Part shown: positions 1-11,509 of the stretch, one piece after another | How positions within the stretch are numbered: the stretch's first letter is position 1 | Layout: each line of letters begins with the position of its first letter | The notes under the pieces: generated by a model | Database searches by the model: none | Told to the model about the DNA's origin: nothing | What the model saw: only the letters and a program-made list of their open reading frames with translations | Assembly (NCBI GenBank): GCA_947095535.1 | Contig: OX352774.1 | Span: 239,531,825 to 239,595,824, forward strand | From: Poecilobothrus nobilitatus | Lineage: Eukaryota > Arthropoda > Insecta > Diptera > Dolichopodidae | Reading direction: 5' to 3' | DNA length: 64,000 bases | Translations under genes and position numbers: made by a program

Positions 1-1136
1 TTTATTCTTAAGAAAACTTTTTAATTAAAATGATGATGAATTTTTCTTTTTTTAAATAAATTTTTCTATACAGTTAGTACTTACTTTCTTTTCTGTTTTT
101 TAAAAAAAAAAATAAAAAAAAAAACAAAAATAATTTATAATGAAACCCTCAAAGAATTGACCACAAAATTTCCTATATGTACACACGTTTTATATATTTT
201 TCATTTCCTAAATATTTTGTTCATGTTGTTATAAGAAAAATCTATAAAAAAAAAAAAAAACTAGTAATGATGAAAATGATGATTGTGTTAAAATGATAAT
301 TTTCATCAAAATATAAACAAAATTTTATATTTTTGAAAGTAACTGAATATAAAATTTTAAAAGGATTTTACATCCTTAAACTAAAAATTTTTCTTGTATG
401 ATATATTAAAAAATATCTTTAAAAAAAATTTATTATATCTATATATACATAAAATATTATTATATTATTGTAGGAGAAAACTCATGGGAAAATCAAATTC
501 ATTATTCAACAAAAAAAAAAAAAAAAATAAAGAAAACCGACTTGAAGATCGACTGCAGCATCAGTAATAGAATTTAACAAGAATAATGTAGCAAAGACTG
601 CTATTTTACATTAAAGATATACATATATTGGAATTTGCATATTATAGTAGTATTCAACAAAAATCTATGTACATTTTTCTTGAATAATGTAAAAATTTTG
701 TTTTTTTTTTTTATCATCTTGTTTTAAAATCCTCAGAGGCTGTAAAAATTAACAAAACTAAATATTATAATAATAAGAAAAATAATATATAGTATAAATT
801 ATAGTATATTTATGATGAAGCTAAGAAGAAAAGTTATTTGTTAATTGTATCTTATTTGTAGATATTTTAGGTTCATTGCATCTAACAGCATAATTTGCAT
901 TAAAAACATATTATTACATTTTATGTACTAGTATATCCTTTTTTTGTTTTTTTTTTTTTTTTCTTTTGGATAAATTAAATACATATTAAACTTATGTAAG
1001 AATTTATCTATCAATTTTAAAATAATTTTGAAAGGATACAAAAAAAAAAAAAAATATTTATAAAGTTTTTTTTTTTTTGCTTTTGAATATAATAAAATAC
1101 CATATTATGTAATTAAAAACAAGTAAATGTAACAGT
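1..1136. other. AT-rich DNA without recognised feature
   Basis: This stretch has many A and T homopolymer runs (for example near 105-125, 510-527, 940-962 and 1065-1078) and short TA tracts. No open frame of useful length and no repeat family seen elsewhere in the window was found. Confidence 0.6.
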
Positions 1137-1455
1137 AAGTCGATGCAACCGACTTATTAATACCCTACACCTGAATAATTCGAATTAAATTAACAATCCA
1201 TAAGTGTTTTTGGCAGCTGCTTGAACTTCTTCCCTTTTCTGTCTTATTCAACTCGAATTTCAAGAACGTAAAAGAGGCATCCGCTTGGGATATGCTTGAC
1301 ACCCTTGTATAAAATTTTAGGTTTCTATCTTAATTATTTTCGCAGATTGGTAGTCCTTGGGATGTTTGTGTCAGCTACCCGAATTGTCACTCCAATTCAT
1401 CGAATCCATCTCAGGAACATAAAGAAAACTTGCCAGAACTCCATTCTATTAAATT

Positions 1456-3500
1456 TAAAGGTTCTACTTTTGTTGGTTTTGGAGATATGCTCGTTGCTCT
1501 TGTGCTCGTCCGGAAGTTTCCAAAATACGAACCCATGGTTCAAATTCTTTCAAATGTCAGTTTCCAATTTTAAAGAAAAGGAAACATAACAGAACACCTT
1601 TGTACTAAAAATAAAAGTTCTATCTTTGTTGGTTGTGGAGATATACTCGTTTGCTCTGGGGCTCGTCCGGAAGCTTCCAAGATTTGAACCCATGGACCAA
1701 ATCCTCACAAATTTCAGAAACATAAATCAAACATGAAGGAACACCATTCTGCCTAATTTAAAGGTTATATCTTTGTTGCATTTGGAGATAATATCATTTG
1801 CTCTGAGGCTCGTTCGGAAGCTTTCAAAATCCGAACCCAAGGACCAAATCCTCTCAAATTTCAGAGGCCTAAATCATACATGAAAGAACACCATTATGCC
1901 AAAAGTAAAGGTTATATCTTTATTGGTTTTGGAGATAATCTCATTTGCTCTGGGGCTCGTTCCGAAGCTTCCAAAACCAAACCCATGGACCAAATCCTCT
2001 TAAATTTCAGAGACATAAATCAAACACGAAAGAACACCATTGTACCAAATTCAAAGGTTCTACCTTTGTTCGTATTGGATATAATCTCATTTGCTCTGCG
2101 GCTCGTTCGGAAGCTTCCAAAATTCGAATCCACGGTTCAAATTCTTTCAAATTTAAACCCATGGCCAAATCCTCTCAAATTTCAGAGACTTAAATCAAAC
2201 ATGAAAAAACACCATTCGGCCAAATTTAAAGGTTATATATTTGTTGTTTTTGGAGATAATCTCATTTGCTCTGGGGCTCGTTCGGAAGCTTCCAAAATCC
2301 AAACCCATGGACCACATCCTCTTAAATTTTAGAGACATAAATCAAACTGGAAGAAACATCATTATAAAAAATTTAAAGGTTCTATCTTTATTGGTTTTGG
2401 AAATAATCTCATTTGCTCTGGTGCTCGTTCGGAAGCTTCCAAAACCCAAACCCATGGACCAAATCCTCTTAAATTTCAGAGACATAAATCAAACACGAAA
2501 GAACACCATTGTACCAAATTCAAAGGTTCTACCTTTGTTCATATTGGATATAATCTCATTTGCTCTGCGGCTCGTTCGGAAGCTTCCAAAATTCGAATCC
2601 ACGGTTCAAATTCTTTCAAATTTAAACCCATGGCCAAATCCTCTCAAATTTCAGAGACTTAAATCAAACATGAAAAAACACCATTCGGCCAAATTTAAAG
2701 GTTATATATTTGTTGTTTTTGGAGATAATCTCATTTGCTCTGGGGCTCGTTCGGAAGCTTCCAAAATCCAATTCCATGGAGCACATCCTCTTAAATTTTA
2801 GAGACATAAATCAAACTGGAAGAAACATCATTATAAAAAATTTAAAGGTTATATATTTGTTGTTTTTGGAGATAATCTCATTTGCTCTCGGGCTCCTTCG
2901 GAAGCTTTCAAAATCCAAACCCATGGACCACATCCTCTTAAATTTTAGAGACATAAATCAAACTGGAAGAAACATCATTATAAAAAATTTAAAGGTTCTA
3001 TCTTTATTGGTTTTGGAAATAATCTCATTTGCTCTGGGGCTCGTTCGGAAGTTTCCAAAACCCCAACCCATGGACCAAATCTTCTCACATTTCAGAGACT
3101 TAAATAAAACATGAAAGAACACCACCCTGCCAAAAGTAAAGGTTATATCTTTATTGGTTTTGGAGATAATCTCATTTGCTCTGGGGCTCGTTCGGAAGCT
3201 TCCAAAACCCAAACCCATGGACCAAATCCTCTTAAATTTCAGAAACATAAATCGAACGGGAAGGAACATCATTGTACAAAATTTAAAGGTTCTATCTTTG
3301 TTGGTTTTGGAAATAATCTCATTTGCTCTGGTGCTCGTTCGGAAGCTTCCAAAACCCAAACCCATGGACCAAATCCTCTTAAATTTCAGAGACATAAATC
3401 GAACGGGAAGAAACATCATTGTACAAAATTTGAAGGTTCTATCTTTGTTGCTTTTGGAGATAATCTTGTTTGCGGAGATTATCTCCAAAAGCCCGGAATC
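1456..3500. repeat. 147-bp satellite array with trimer higher-order repeat
   Basis: The landmark GCTCGT (once GCTCCT) falls at 1504, 1661, 1808, 1955, 2101, 2276, 2423, 2570, 2745, 2892, 3039, 3186 and 3333. The spacings are 157, 147, 147, 146, 175, 147, 147, 175, then 147 four times. The 175-bp units carry an extra segment containing a partly duplicated CCCATGG block. Monomers 1955 and 2423, and 2101 and 2570, are nearly identical, so a three-monomer unit of 468-469 bp has been duplicated (1808-2275 and 2276-2744). Each monomer carries the palindrome GGAAGCTTCC or a close variant. Because 147 is divisible by three, several frames stay open across monomers. These include 2241-2801 and 1880-2332 on + and 2958-3488 on -. 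I read these frames as a by-product of the repeat, not as genes. Confidence 0.92.
3451..3491. repeat. Inverted repeat at the end of the satellite array
   Basis: CTTTTGGAGATAATC (3451-3465) is followed by an 11-base spacer and its exact reverse complement at 3477-3491. The left arm is the normal monomer sequence. The right arm is an inverted copy that replaces the expected monomer continuation, and array periodicity is lost beyond it. Confidence 0.85.
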
Positions 3501-3636
3501 ATTCGGAAGCTTCCAGAATCCGAACCCATGGACGGATTTTGTCCAGATTCGAACTTAGCCTTTCTTTCGTAATTAGTAACCTACTATATAAATTTCATCA
3601 AGATAGCATCATTATTTTTTGAGTTATCGTGCGTAC

Positions 3637-3656
3637 GGACGGACGGACGGACGGAC
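3637..3656. repeat. (GGAC)5 proto-microsatellite
   Basis: Five perfect GGAC units follow the block GAGTTATCGTGCGTAC. The same arrangement (GAGTTAGCGTGCTGAC then GGAC repeats) recurs at 12934 and 55404, which ties this element to those copies. Confidence 0.9.
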
Positions 3657-3790
3657 ATCGCTAAATCGACTCCGGCGGTGATCCTGATTCAGAATATATA
3701 TACATGTCTATACCTAACTCGCTTCCTTTTGGTGGTTACAAACACCATACCAAAGTTAATATACCCTATACTTTAGGTGTAGGGTATAAT

Positions 3791-4439
3791 AAAGATTTAG
3801 TTAACTTAGGTATAAAATATAATTTTGTTGCAAAAAAATTTTCAAATCAGATCGAATTTTTTCAATTATTATTTATATGCGATAAAATGCCCTGAAAAAG
3901 GATAACATCTAAAATAATTTTTTTTGATCAGATTATTATCTAACAGATATTCACAATACCCTAAGTATAAAAAATATTCTGATTTCATTAGATTTAAAAT
4001 TTTATTTTAAAACATTTAGAACAATAATTCCTAGATAAGTATTTAAATAGAACAATTAAAACTAACCCATTCTTAACATTCCAATTTTTTTTAAATTTTG
4101 TTTACGTTTTAAAAATATATTCCTAAACTTTAATTTATTTAATTAAATTAAAGATTCTTTTTTCCACCTATTCAAAGTAAATTAATTGGCATGTAAGCAG
4201 TTGCTAAAAGACATCGACATCGATTAATACTATTCGATAGGTTTAATATTCAATATAAATTGAACTCTTAATTAATGAAAATGTTAGAGCGTACCAGATT
4301 TTTTTTATTTTCATGAATCTTATTGAGTTAATGATGAAACTACTCTTATAATATACATTTTAGGAAATGTTTCGCTCTACAATACTACCGAAACTCTTTA
4401 GTAAGTAAGTAGTATTGATATGCTTAGACAAATCCTAGT
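3791..4439. other. AT-rich DNA without recognised feature
   Basis: No coding frame or clear repeat was recognised. A faint match to the neighbouring element family may begin near 4365 (TTTTAGGAAATGTTTCGCTC) but is too decayed to place. Confidence 0.5.
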
Positions 4440-4925
4440 TTCTCAAAATTATAAATTTTTTAAAATCTAGTATTTAAATTTTCTGTTATGGAAAAATAAA
4501 TTTTTGCAAAATTATGCATGCTTTATATTTCCACAATGCTTTTAATAGAACCTTGAAATTTAGAAAAAGAAAAATCAGAATAATCCTCTGCTTGAGTTAC
4601 ATCACAACATTTTTTTGTACCTCATTCTTTTTAAGAACTATTATAAAGGCCAAAAATTTTGCTACTTTTAAACACATGTACTAACTTAGGCACTTGTACA
4701 AATTTTCTCAAACACCAAAAAATTAAAGTTTCAACATTATATTAAGTCTACATGTGTTAAAAGTTTTTCTTAATTGTGTACGGTTTCCTTAAAAGTAAAG
4801 AAGGTGTCTCTTTTTATTTTTCACATTTTTTCACAATTTTTGTAAAAATGCACAGTATTCTAAACTGTTCATAATGTGTTTTTGTAAAATGTGCGCTTTA
4901 AATGCCATTGATCCTAACTTTTGTT
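4440..4925 (+). mobile_element. Decayed copy of the AGCACATTTCC family (copy A)
   Basis: This aligns by eye with the body of the larger copy at 7061-8860. Shared steps, in order, are AGTATTTAAATTT..GTTATG, AGAACCTTGAAATTT, TAGGCACTTGTACAAATTTT, ATTAAAGTTTCAACATTATA and GTGTTAAAAG. It ends in TTTTTGTAAAATGTGCGCTTTAAA near 4883-4903, equivalent to the family 3' subterminal repeat. The 5' part with the GTCC tract is missing. Confidence 0.65.
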
Positions 4926-5474
4926 TATGTTATTTTTAATGTTTTTAAAAATGCTTAACTGTTTGATTTTTTGTTTTCTTTTTTAACTGTTTTAAATATT
5001 TATACCATTATTTTTATTAATATTTCATCATGGAAAATCTATAAACCATAAAATAAAAACAACCAAAAATGAAAAAAAAAAATAAATAAAAATTAAATGT
5101 GAATACAATAAAAACAAGAATAATAATAAAACGATTACCCACAATTCCTACAATCAATTGTTGTTAAATATTTTTAGATTTTCTATTAACTGTAAAATCG
5201 AAAAACTCATTCATGCTATCCTCCAGTTCTTGTTTCATTTTAAGATCATATAAAAATAATAATTATTTTAGGATTCATTTCTTTATTTTTAATGTCCTTT
5301 CGATTTGTTTTTTGGTTATGCATTATTACAATTTTCTAATTGTTTTTTTTTATTTTTGTTCTGTTTCAACATGACTAAGAAAAGCCACATTTAACGGTTT
5401 TTCCTTTAAAAAAGACCACAAATAAGTAAAAAAAAAACCAAATATAATCAATGTACACTGAATAAAAAAATAAA
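4926..5474. other. AT-rich DNA without recognised feature
   Basis: Low-complexity A/T-rich sequence lies between two element copies. No gene or repeat was recognised. Confidence 0.55.
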
Positions 5475-6170
5475 CAAGGCAGAATGTAAAGAACGGTTTT
5501 CAAAGGCGCACGTTTTCGAAAACACAATACAAACTGTTTAAAATTTTGACTTGCACCAAAATTTAAAAATTTTCTTAGAATTTCATATACCTAATAAGAA
5601 AGAATGTGAAAAATAAAGAGACAATATTCCTTCAATTTTAAGGAAAAACAACCCATATAGATACATAAAATTATAAAGCTGAAGCTTTAATTTTTTCCTT
5701 TTATTTTGTAAAATTTTTACAGATGCGTAAGTTGCAGGTATTTAAAAAAAGCTAAATTTAAATTTTTGAGCCCTAATAGCCGTTAAACAGGGGGTGGTGC
5801 AAAAAAAATTCTGAAGCAACTTATACTAATTCTAAAAGATCTTTCTTGTTTGAAAATTTTAAGGTTCTAAATAAAAGCGTGCCGGAATTATTAAAGAAGA
5901 ATAATTTTAAAAAATGTTATCTTCACATAACAGTAATTTTAAATAGAAAATTACACAACATTATATAATTTTGATATTTTTTTGTAAAGGTAAGAGAGGT
6001 TTCCGCCCTCCAAGCGTTTTTAGATTGAAAACTCCTACACAGAATCTGAGATACAATAGGATTTCTTTGCTATTTTGCGTGTGGAAATTTTTTAAACAGA
6101 CAGACGTACGGATGGACAGAATGAAACTAATTGGCAAAACTAAATGAAATTTTTTTTGGAAATGTGCTAA
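5475..6170 (-). mobile_element. AGCACATTTCC-family element, minus strand (copy B)
   Basis: On the minus strand the copy begins TTAGCACATTTCCAAAAAAA (6170 downward), passes a degenerate GTCC/GTCTG tract (about 6099-6122), and ends GTGCGCCTTTGAAAACCG followed by ACATTCTGCCTTG at 5475. It therefore has both ends and about 700 bp, one unit of the body. The body holds AACAGGGGGTGGTGCAAAAA and the GTGCCGG block seen in all copies. No coding capacity was found. Confidence 0.75.
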
Positions 6171-7060
6171 AAATTAACACAAAATTTTTAACGCTATGAA
6201 AGAAGAGTAAATTTGTCATTGCTCATTAAAAAAGAAAATATAAATTTAGAACCTTAAAGAATTAAGAATGCAATAAAGGTTTTTACTGACACAAAATATA
6301 ATCGCATTGTCTGGATGGTAAAATTCTTTAATTTTTTATAAAGGATATATTCAACAAAAAATCCTATTTGTCTATTTTCCTAATAAAAATTTTAATTTTT
6401 CTTTTTTGTTTTATTTGTATTATAATATATAAAAGTCAAAGTGTAAACCAAAACCATAAAGGTCATCCTCTTAGGATACAATACTAAATTTTTTTTTTTA
6501 TTAATCATTTGTATATAGGATCAGTTAACTACATATATATTATATATTACAACCATAACAACAACAAAATTAAAATTTCCTGATTCTTGGCAGTATAATT
6601 TTTTTTATGTTCTCATAAAAATATACAAAAAATAATTTCATAAATAATAGAAAAAAAAAAAAAAACAAGAAAATTTTATATTTTTTTTCCCCTCTTCCTT
6701 TCTTTTATTATTAATATTATTATTATTTACAAATTAAATAAGCCGCGGAATTTTTCCCTTTTTATATGGTGGTAATTAAATGGTAAAAATAATGACTGTA
6801 ACGATAGCGTGTAAAGATGGCATTTGTTTTGTTGGCTGTGTTTGTTTTTCTGTTTTTTTTGTTATATCTACCGGATATTTTGAGTCAAAGCAGATTTGTG
6901 GTAGGTTCAATATTCTTAACATAACAGCAGAAACAAAAACATAAAGCAAAAAGTACAGAGTACAAGGAGTGGAGTTTAAGGGAACCATTAAATATTGTTG
7001 CTTTACTACACAATAACAATATTATTGTGGTGATGAAATGACTTTATGTTTTCCGCTGTT
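6171..7060. other. AT-rich DNA without recognised feature
   Basis: There are A runs near 6650-6665, T runs, and a short ATT-type repeat near 6707-6730. A 70-codon minus-strand frame at 6776-6988 has no recognisable domain and I do not call it. Confidence 0.55.
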
Positions 7061-7118
7061 TTTTAGCACATTTCCAAAAAAATTTTGAAAAAATGTGCTT
7101 ATTAGTTTCATTCACTCT

Positions 7119-7146
7119 GTCCGTCCGTCCGTCCGTCCGTCCGTCT
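7119..7146. repeat. (GTCC)n proto-microsatellite
   Basis: Seven near-perfect GTCC units are followed by GTCTGTTTACAAAACTT. They sit just inside the left end of the element, the position typical of the GTCY tract in mini-me-like elements. Confidence 0.9.
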
Positions 7147-7289
7147 GTTTACAAAACTTCTAAACCGTTAAAGATAGAGAAAAAAAATTTTAACCATAGG
7201 TAGGTCTCACAAAAAAAATAATTTTGTGGAACAACTTTTTCATGTAGCCCCCCCCATTACGGAGCTACACCCCCTCAAACTTTGAAAAA

Positions 7290-8690
7290 GCCCTATTTTT
7301 AAATGCATATATCTTATGTTCTGCTTAAGAGTTTTTCAATCTGAAAACGTCATTCGACAGGTATTTCTTTTATCTTTGTAAATTAATATCAATATTATAC
7401 AATTTTTTTAAATTTAGTATTTAAATTTACCGTTATGTGAAAACCAAATTTTGCATGATTTTTCTACTTTCATAACTCCGGCACGCTTCTAGATAGAAGC
7501 TTGAAATTTTGAGGCAAGAAAGAACTTTTAGAATTAGTGTAAGTTTGCTCAGAAAATTTTTTCGGACCACCCCCTGTTTATGAGCTATTAGGGCTTAAAA
7601 ATTGAAAATTTGCTATTTTTAAACACCTGTAACTTAGGAACCTGCACACATTTTACTTCTGCAAGATGTAAAAATTAAAGCTACAATAATATATTTTTAC
7701 GTTTGTGAAAGGTTTATTTTAGTTGTAAAGGGTTCCAAAGTTGCAGCTCTTCAAAATTGTAAAAAAGCCCCATTTTCAGATGTATATATCTCGGGCTCTG
7801 CGTAATAGTTTTGCAATCTAAAACCAGTAGAAGATCTAAAATTTTATTATCTATATAAAACAGTATCAAAATTATGTAATATTTTGTAATTTACGATTTA
7901 AATTTACCGTTATGTGAAAACCACATTTTGCATGAAATTTCTTTTTTCATAACTCCGGCACCCCTTTAGATAGGAACCTGAAATTTTGAGACAAGAAAGA
8001 ACTTTTAGAATTAGTATAAGTTTCCTCAGAAAATTTTTTAGTAACGCACCCTCTTTAAGAGTTATTACGCCTCAAAAATTGAAAATTTGCTATTTTTAGA
8101 CACCTGTAACTTAGGCACCTGTAAAAATTTTTCTTCGGCAAGACATGAAAATTAAAGCTACAATAATATATTTTTACGTGTGTGAAAGGTTTATTTTAGT
8201 TGTAAAGGTTTCCAAAGCTGCAGCTCTTCAAAATTGTAAAAAAGCCCCATTTTCAGATGTATATATCTCGGGCTTTGCGTAATAGTTTTGCAATCTAAAA
8301 CCGGTAGAAGATCGAAAATTTTATTATCTATATAAAACAATATCAAAATTATGTAATTTTTTGTAATTTACGATTTAAATTTACCGTTATGTGAAAACCA
8401 CATTTTGCATGAAATTTCTATTTTCATAACTCCGGCACCCCTTTAGATAGGAACCTGAAATTTCGAGACATGAAAGAACTTTTAGAATTAGTATAAGTTT
8501 CCTCAGAAAATTTTTTGGTAACGCCTCCTCTTTAAGAGTTATTACGCCTCAAAAATTGAAAATTTGCTATTTTTAGACACCTGTAACTTAGGCACCTGTA
8601 AAAATTTTTCTTCGGCAAGACATAAAAATTAAAGCTTCAATAATATATTTTTACATGTGTTAACAGCTTTTCTTAGTTATATAGGATTCC
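7290..8690 (+). repeat. 477-bp tandem repeat, about 2.9 units
   Basis: The block GCCC(C/T)ATTTT occurs at 7290, 7767 and 8244, exactly 477 bp apart twice. Each unit contains TATATATCT, an ACCGTTATGTGAAAACC step, CATAACTCCGGCAC, TTAGAATTAGT and ACCTGTAACTTAGG in the same order. Units two and three are more alike than either is to unit one, which suggests stepwise expansion. Confidence 0.88.
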
Positions 8691-8860
8691 GGACTTACGG
8701 CCCCTCAAAATCTCAAAAATGTCCTATTTTCAAGTTTTTTCTTATTACATGAAATTTTCAAATTTTTGTGTAAGTCACACTTCTAAACAGTTTGTATTGA
8801 GTTTTGGAAATGTGCGCTTTTAAAAACCGTTGGTTTACATTCTACCTTGTTTTTTTGTAT

Positions 8861-11509
8861 GTTAGAAAATATTAAATCATGAATTTTACTTTAAGATTAA
8901 TATAATATAATAGAATTTTCTTTAAGGATAAAAATACATCATATTATCATTCGTTATAAAAAATAATTTTAATATAAATTTTTTATGGTGAAAATCATTG
9001 AGGCATTGTAATTAAAATAATATTAGAACTTATAGCTTAAATACACATAATAATATTGTGTAACTCATTTACTAACATAAGAAAACGTAATTAATTTTTA
9101 AGTGTGTTAATAATTTTTTACTAGAGACAACAGTATAATTTATTTATAGTTTTAAATTGCTTAAAATAATGTTAAAGTAAAAGTAAATCTAATTATTATG
9201 TTACACTTAAAAATTAAAATGGAATCGTAAAAGAAAAAAAATCAAAAGCATGAAAAAATTAAAAGAAAAGTAAATAATAGCTGTATAACCATTAAGGTTT
9301 TCTATACTAAAGGAACATAATTCGAGTATTAGCCAAATAATAGAGCTTTTTACAAAATATCACCGTTATATTATTTAATATGTAGGGGCAGATTTTTCAT
9401 AGTTCTTGACTTAACTTGTCTCAAATAAGATATGTTTTATATTATGATGATAACTTTGCTTTCTTTTTATCAAATCTTAATAACATTTGAATTTCAAATT
9501 ACAAACATAACAAAAATTTTTAGAGACATATTCGAAGGATAAAATGTGTTAAATTTACCGAAATTTTAGGGATTCTTAGGAGATTAAATACTCTGTTTAT
9601 TATTAGACGATTTTTTAGATCGTATATTATAATTTTACATATTATTTTATATTATATGTATATAAACATAAGAGCATCATTTACCTAAAACTCATAGTAA
9701 GTTAAAAACTATTAATTAAACCCAGAATAATATCGCCTTCATTTAAATTATATTAGCATGTTGGTTAGTAAAAAACCTAAAAGTATTACAAAAATAAAAA
9801 TAATATAAGATTATAACTCTGAAACTAAGTCTAAGTCTGAAATATAGTCTTGGTATAATTTAAAAAAGATTATAATAATTAAAGTAAAAAAATTATGAAT
9901 AATGTAAGTAAGTAATGTTTTCTAATGGTTAGATCTAAAGGGGTAAAGTTAACTAGTAGTAGTAAAATTTTAATTTTTTCTATATAAAAGAAATATATTT
10001 CCAAAATAGATTTTCCTGCCTTTTTTGTTAAATCAGTGCAAAAAAAAGTCATTATCAGAAAAAGATTTTGTATATTCTACAAAAAATACCTTAATTTAGA
10101 TAATTTTTCGTCAAAAATCAGTTTTAGAAGGTGGGGTATTAATATGTGTAAATTGGAATTAGTTTTTATTAATAAAATATTTGACTCCCATTAATCGTTA
10201 AAATTGCAAAAAACGAGAAAATTTCATTCAAAAAAATATTCAAATTCTTTATTTACGAGTATAAAAATTATAAATTAAATAACTATTGCATAAAAATATA
10301 TTTTATGCTTTAAAAATATAATAGATATACAAACTAAAAAAAATTAATTTTTGCAATGATTTACACTAAAATAGTCTTTATAAATTGAAATATTATATTC
10401 CTCTCAAATAGTTTTGATCTGGTTTCATTTTTCCTCCTCCTTCGATTATAATATTAGACTGAAATTGTTTTATTTCAAAAATATTCGTTTTTCAAAAAGT
10501 AGATTCTCATTTGATTATATCTTTACGTGTACTTTTTTCTATCAAAAATCTTATGGAATTGTTAGTTTGCATCTTTTTTCTTAGCCTTCTCTATTAATAT
10601 TTGCGTGAACCATCCCAGAACCATTAAAGTGGTTTTCTTCGCAATCATCATCTGAGCTCTAGAAAATAACTTTTTGCAGCATTTATTTGGTTTTTGATTT
10701 AATTCGTACCTAGTATATTGTTTTACCCGCTCTGTCTGCAAAAAAGTAATTGGGCCATTGAAATCTCATTTAAAATCAGAAATTGTAAGTTTAGCCTATA
10801 AGAGAGTTAAAATATTTGCACTCCGCATAATATATTCTTTATAAATGCTATTATTACAATTTCTACGTTTTCTACAATATTTAAAATCAATCTAAATTCA
10901 AAAATTTTAATATTATTGTTTATTATAACATTTGGATAATAAGTGATATTCATCGTCAATCTAACATTTAATAAGATGTTAAGAAAGACCTGTTCAGTTA
11001 GGTCTTGAAGTATAATACCATGACAGAACAGATTCACTGTTCAAGTCCTTAAAAATAAAAAAAAGGCGAATAAGACTTAAAACTCTTTCGAATTTTAAAA
11101 GAAACACATTATAACAGTTGCGGTATGAGTTAATAATTTTCAGTTTGTATTACAATAATAAAACTTTACTATATGCACCAGTAGGAGAATAAAGCCATGC
11201 TCCAAACCAAAACTACCATTTATATTATTTAAATAAAATCGTTTTACTATGAAAAAAACAAATATAATTTAAAAAAAAAAAAAATGTTTTCAAATATTTC
11301 TTTATAATAATATTTTTTGCAAAAATTTCGTAATAAAAACTTAAAAGGAAAAAAAATATTTTTGCAATAAATTGTTCTCACCTATATATCCTTATATGTA
11401 TTATATTTCTTGTATTAATTTATTTTTATAATAATTATTCTTGGAAATTATTTCACTTCCTCATGGTCAAGTTAAAACTACTTAGGGATTTTTTAATTTA
11501 AAAAAAAAA
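8861..11509. other. AT-rich DNA without recognised feature
   Basis: No gene, RNA or repeat family seen elsewhere in the window was recognised over 2.6 kb. Base composition is slightly more mixed near 10560-10800 and 10980-11045, without any coding signature. The 76-codon minus-strand frame at 10807-11037 shows no domain. Confidence 0.55.

Larger units (their letters stand above)
1137..3790. mobile_element. Mini-me/DINE-1-like element carrying a satellite array
   Basis: The element opens with a hairpin (AAGTCG 1137-1142, loop, CGACTT 1150-1155) followed by ATACCCTACACCT. It closes with AGGTGTAGGGTATA near 3775-3788, so the ends are inverted copies. A (GGAC)5 tract lies at 3637-3656, followed by a GACTCC..GATCCTGATTCAG..ATATATATAC block and a GGTTACAAACACC block. 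Terminal hairpin, TACCC/GGGTA ends and a GTCY-type proto-microsatellite match the layout of dipteran mini-me/DINE-1 (Helentron-associated) non-autonomous elements. Most of the interior is the satellite array at about 1456-3500. No transposase or Rep-helicase is present, so movement would need a partner elsewhere. The superfamily name is inferred from architecture. The inverted ends are seen directly. Confidence 0.7.
7061..8860 (+). mobile_element. AGCACATTTCC-family element with internal tandem expansion (copy C)
   Basis: This is the most complete copy. It opens with TTTTAGCACATTTCCAAAAA, then a GTCC tract (7119-7146). It closes with TTTTGGAAATGTGCGCTTTT (about 8802-8821), then a 3' tail with ACATTCTACCTTG. 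The inverted match is AGCACATTTCCAAAA against TTTTGGAAATGTGC, and it is subterminal because about 40 bp lie outside the right arm in every copy. The interior is nearly three head-to-tail units of 477 bp. No protein is encoded. The layout fits a non-autonomous Helentron-associated (mini-me/DINE-1) element. A foldback DNA transposon is the alternative. Confidence 0.78.

Noticed and set aside
2241..2801. 186-codon open frame as a repeat-rich protein gene
   Set aside because: It lies wholly inside the 147-bp satellite; two other frames, one on the opposite strand, are equally open in neighbouring monomers.
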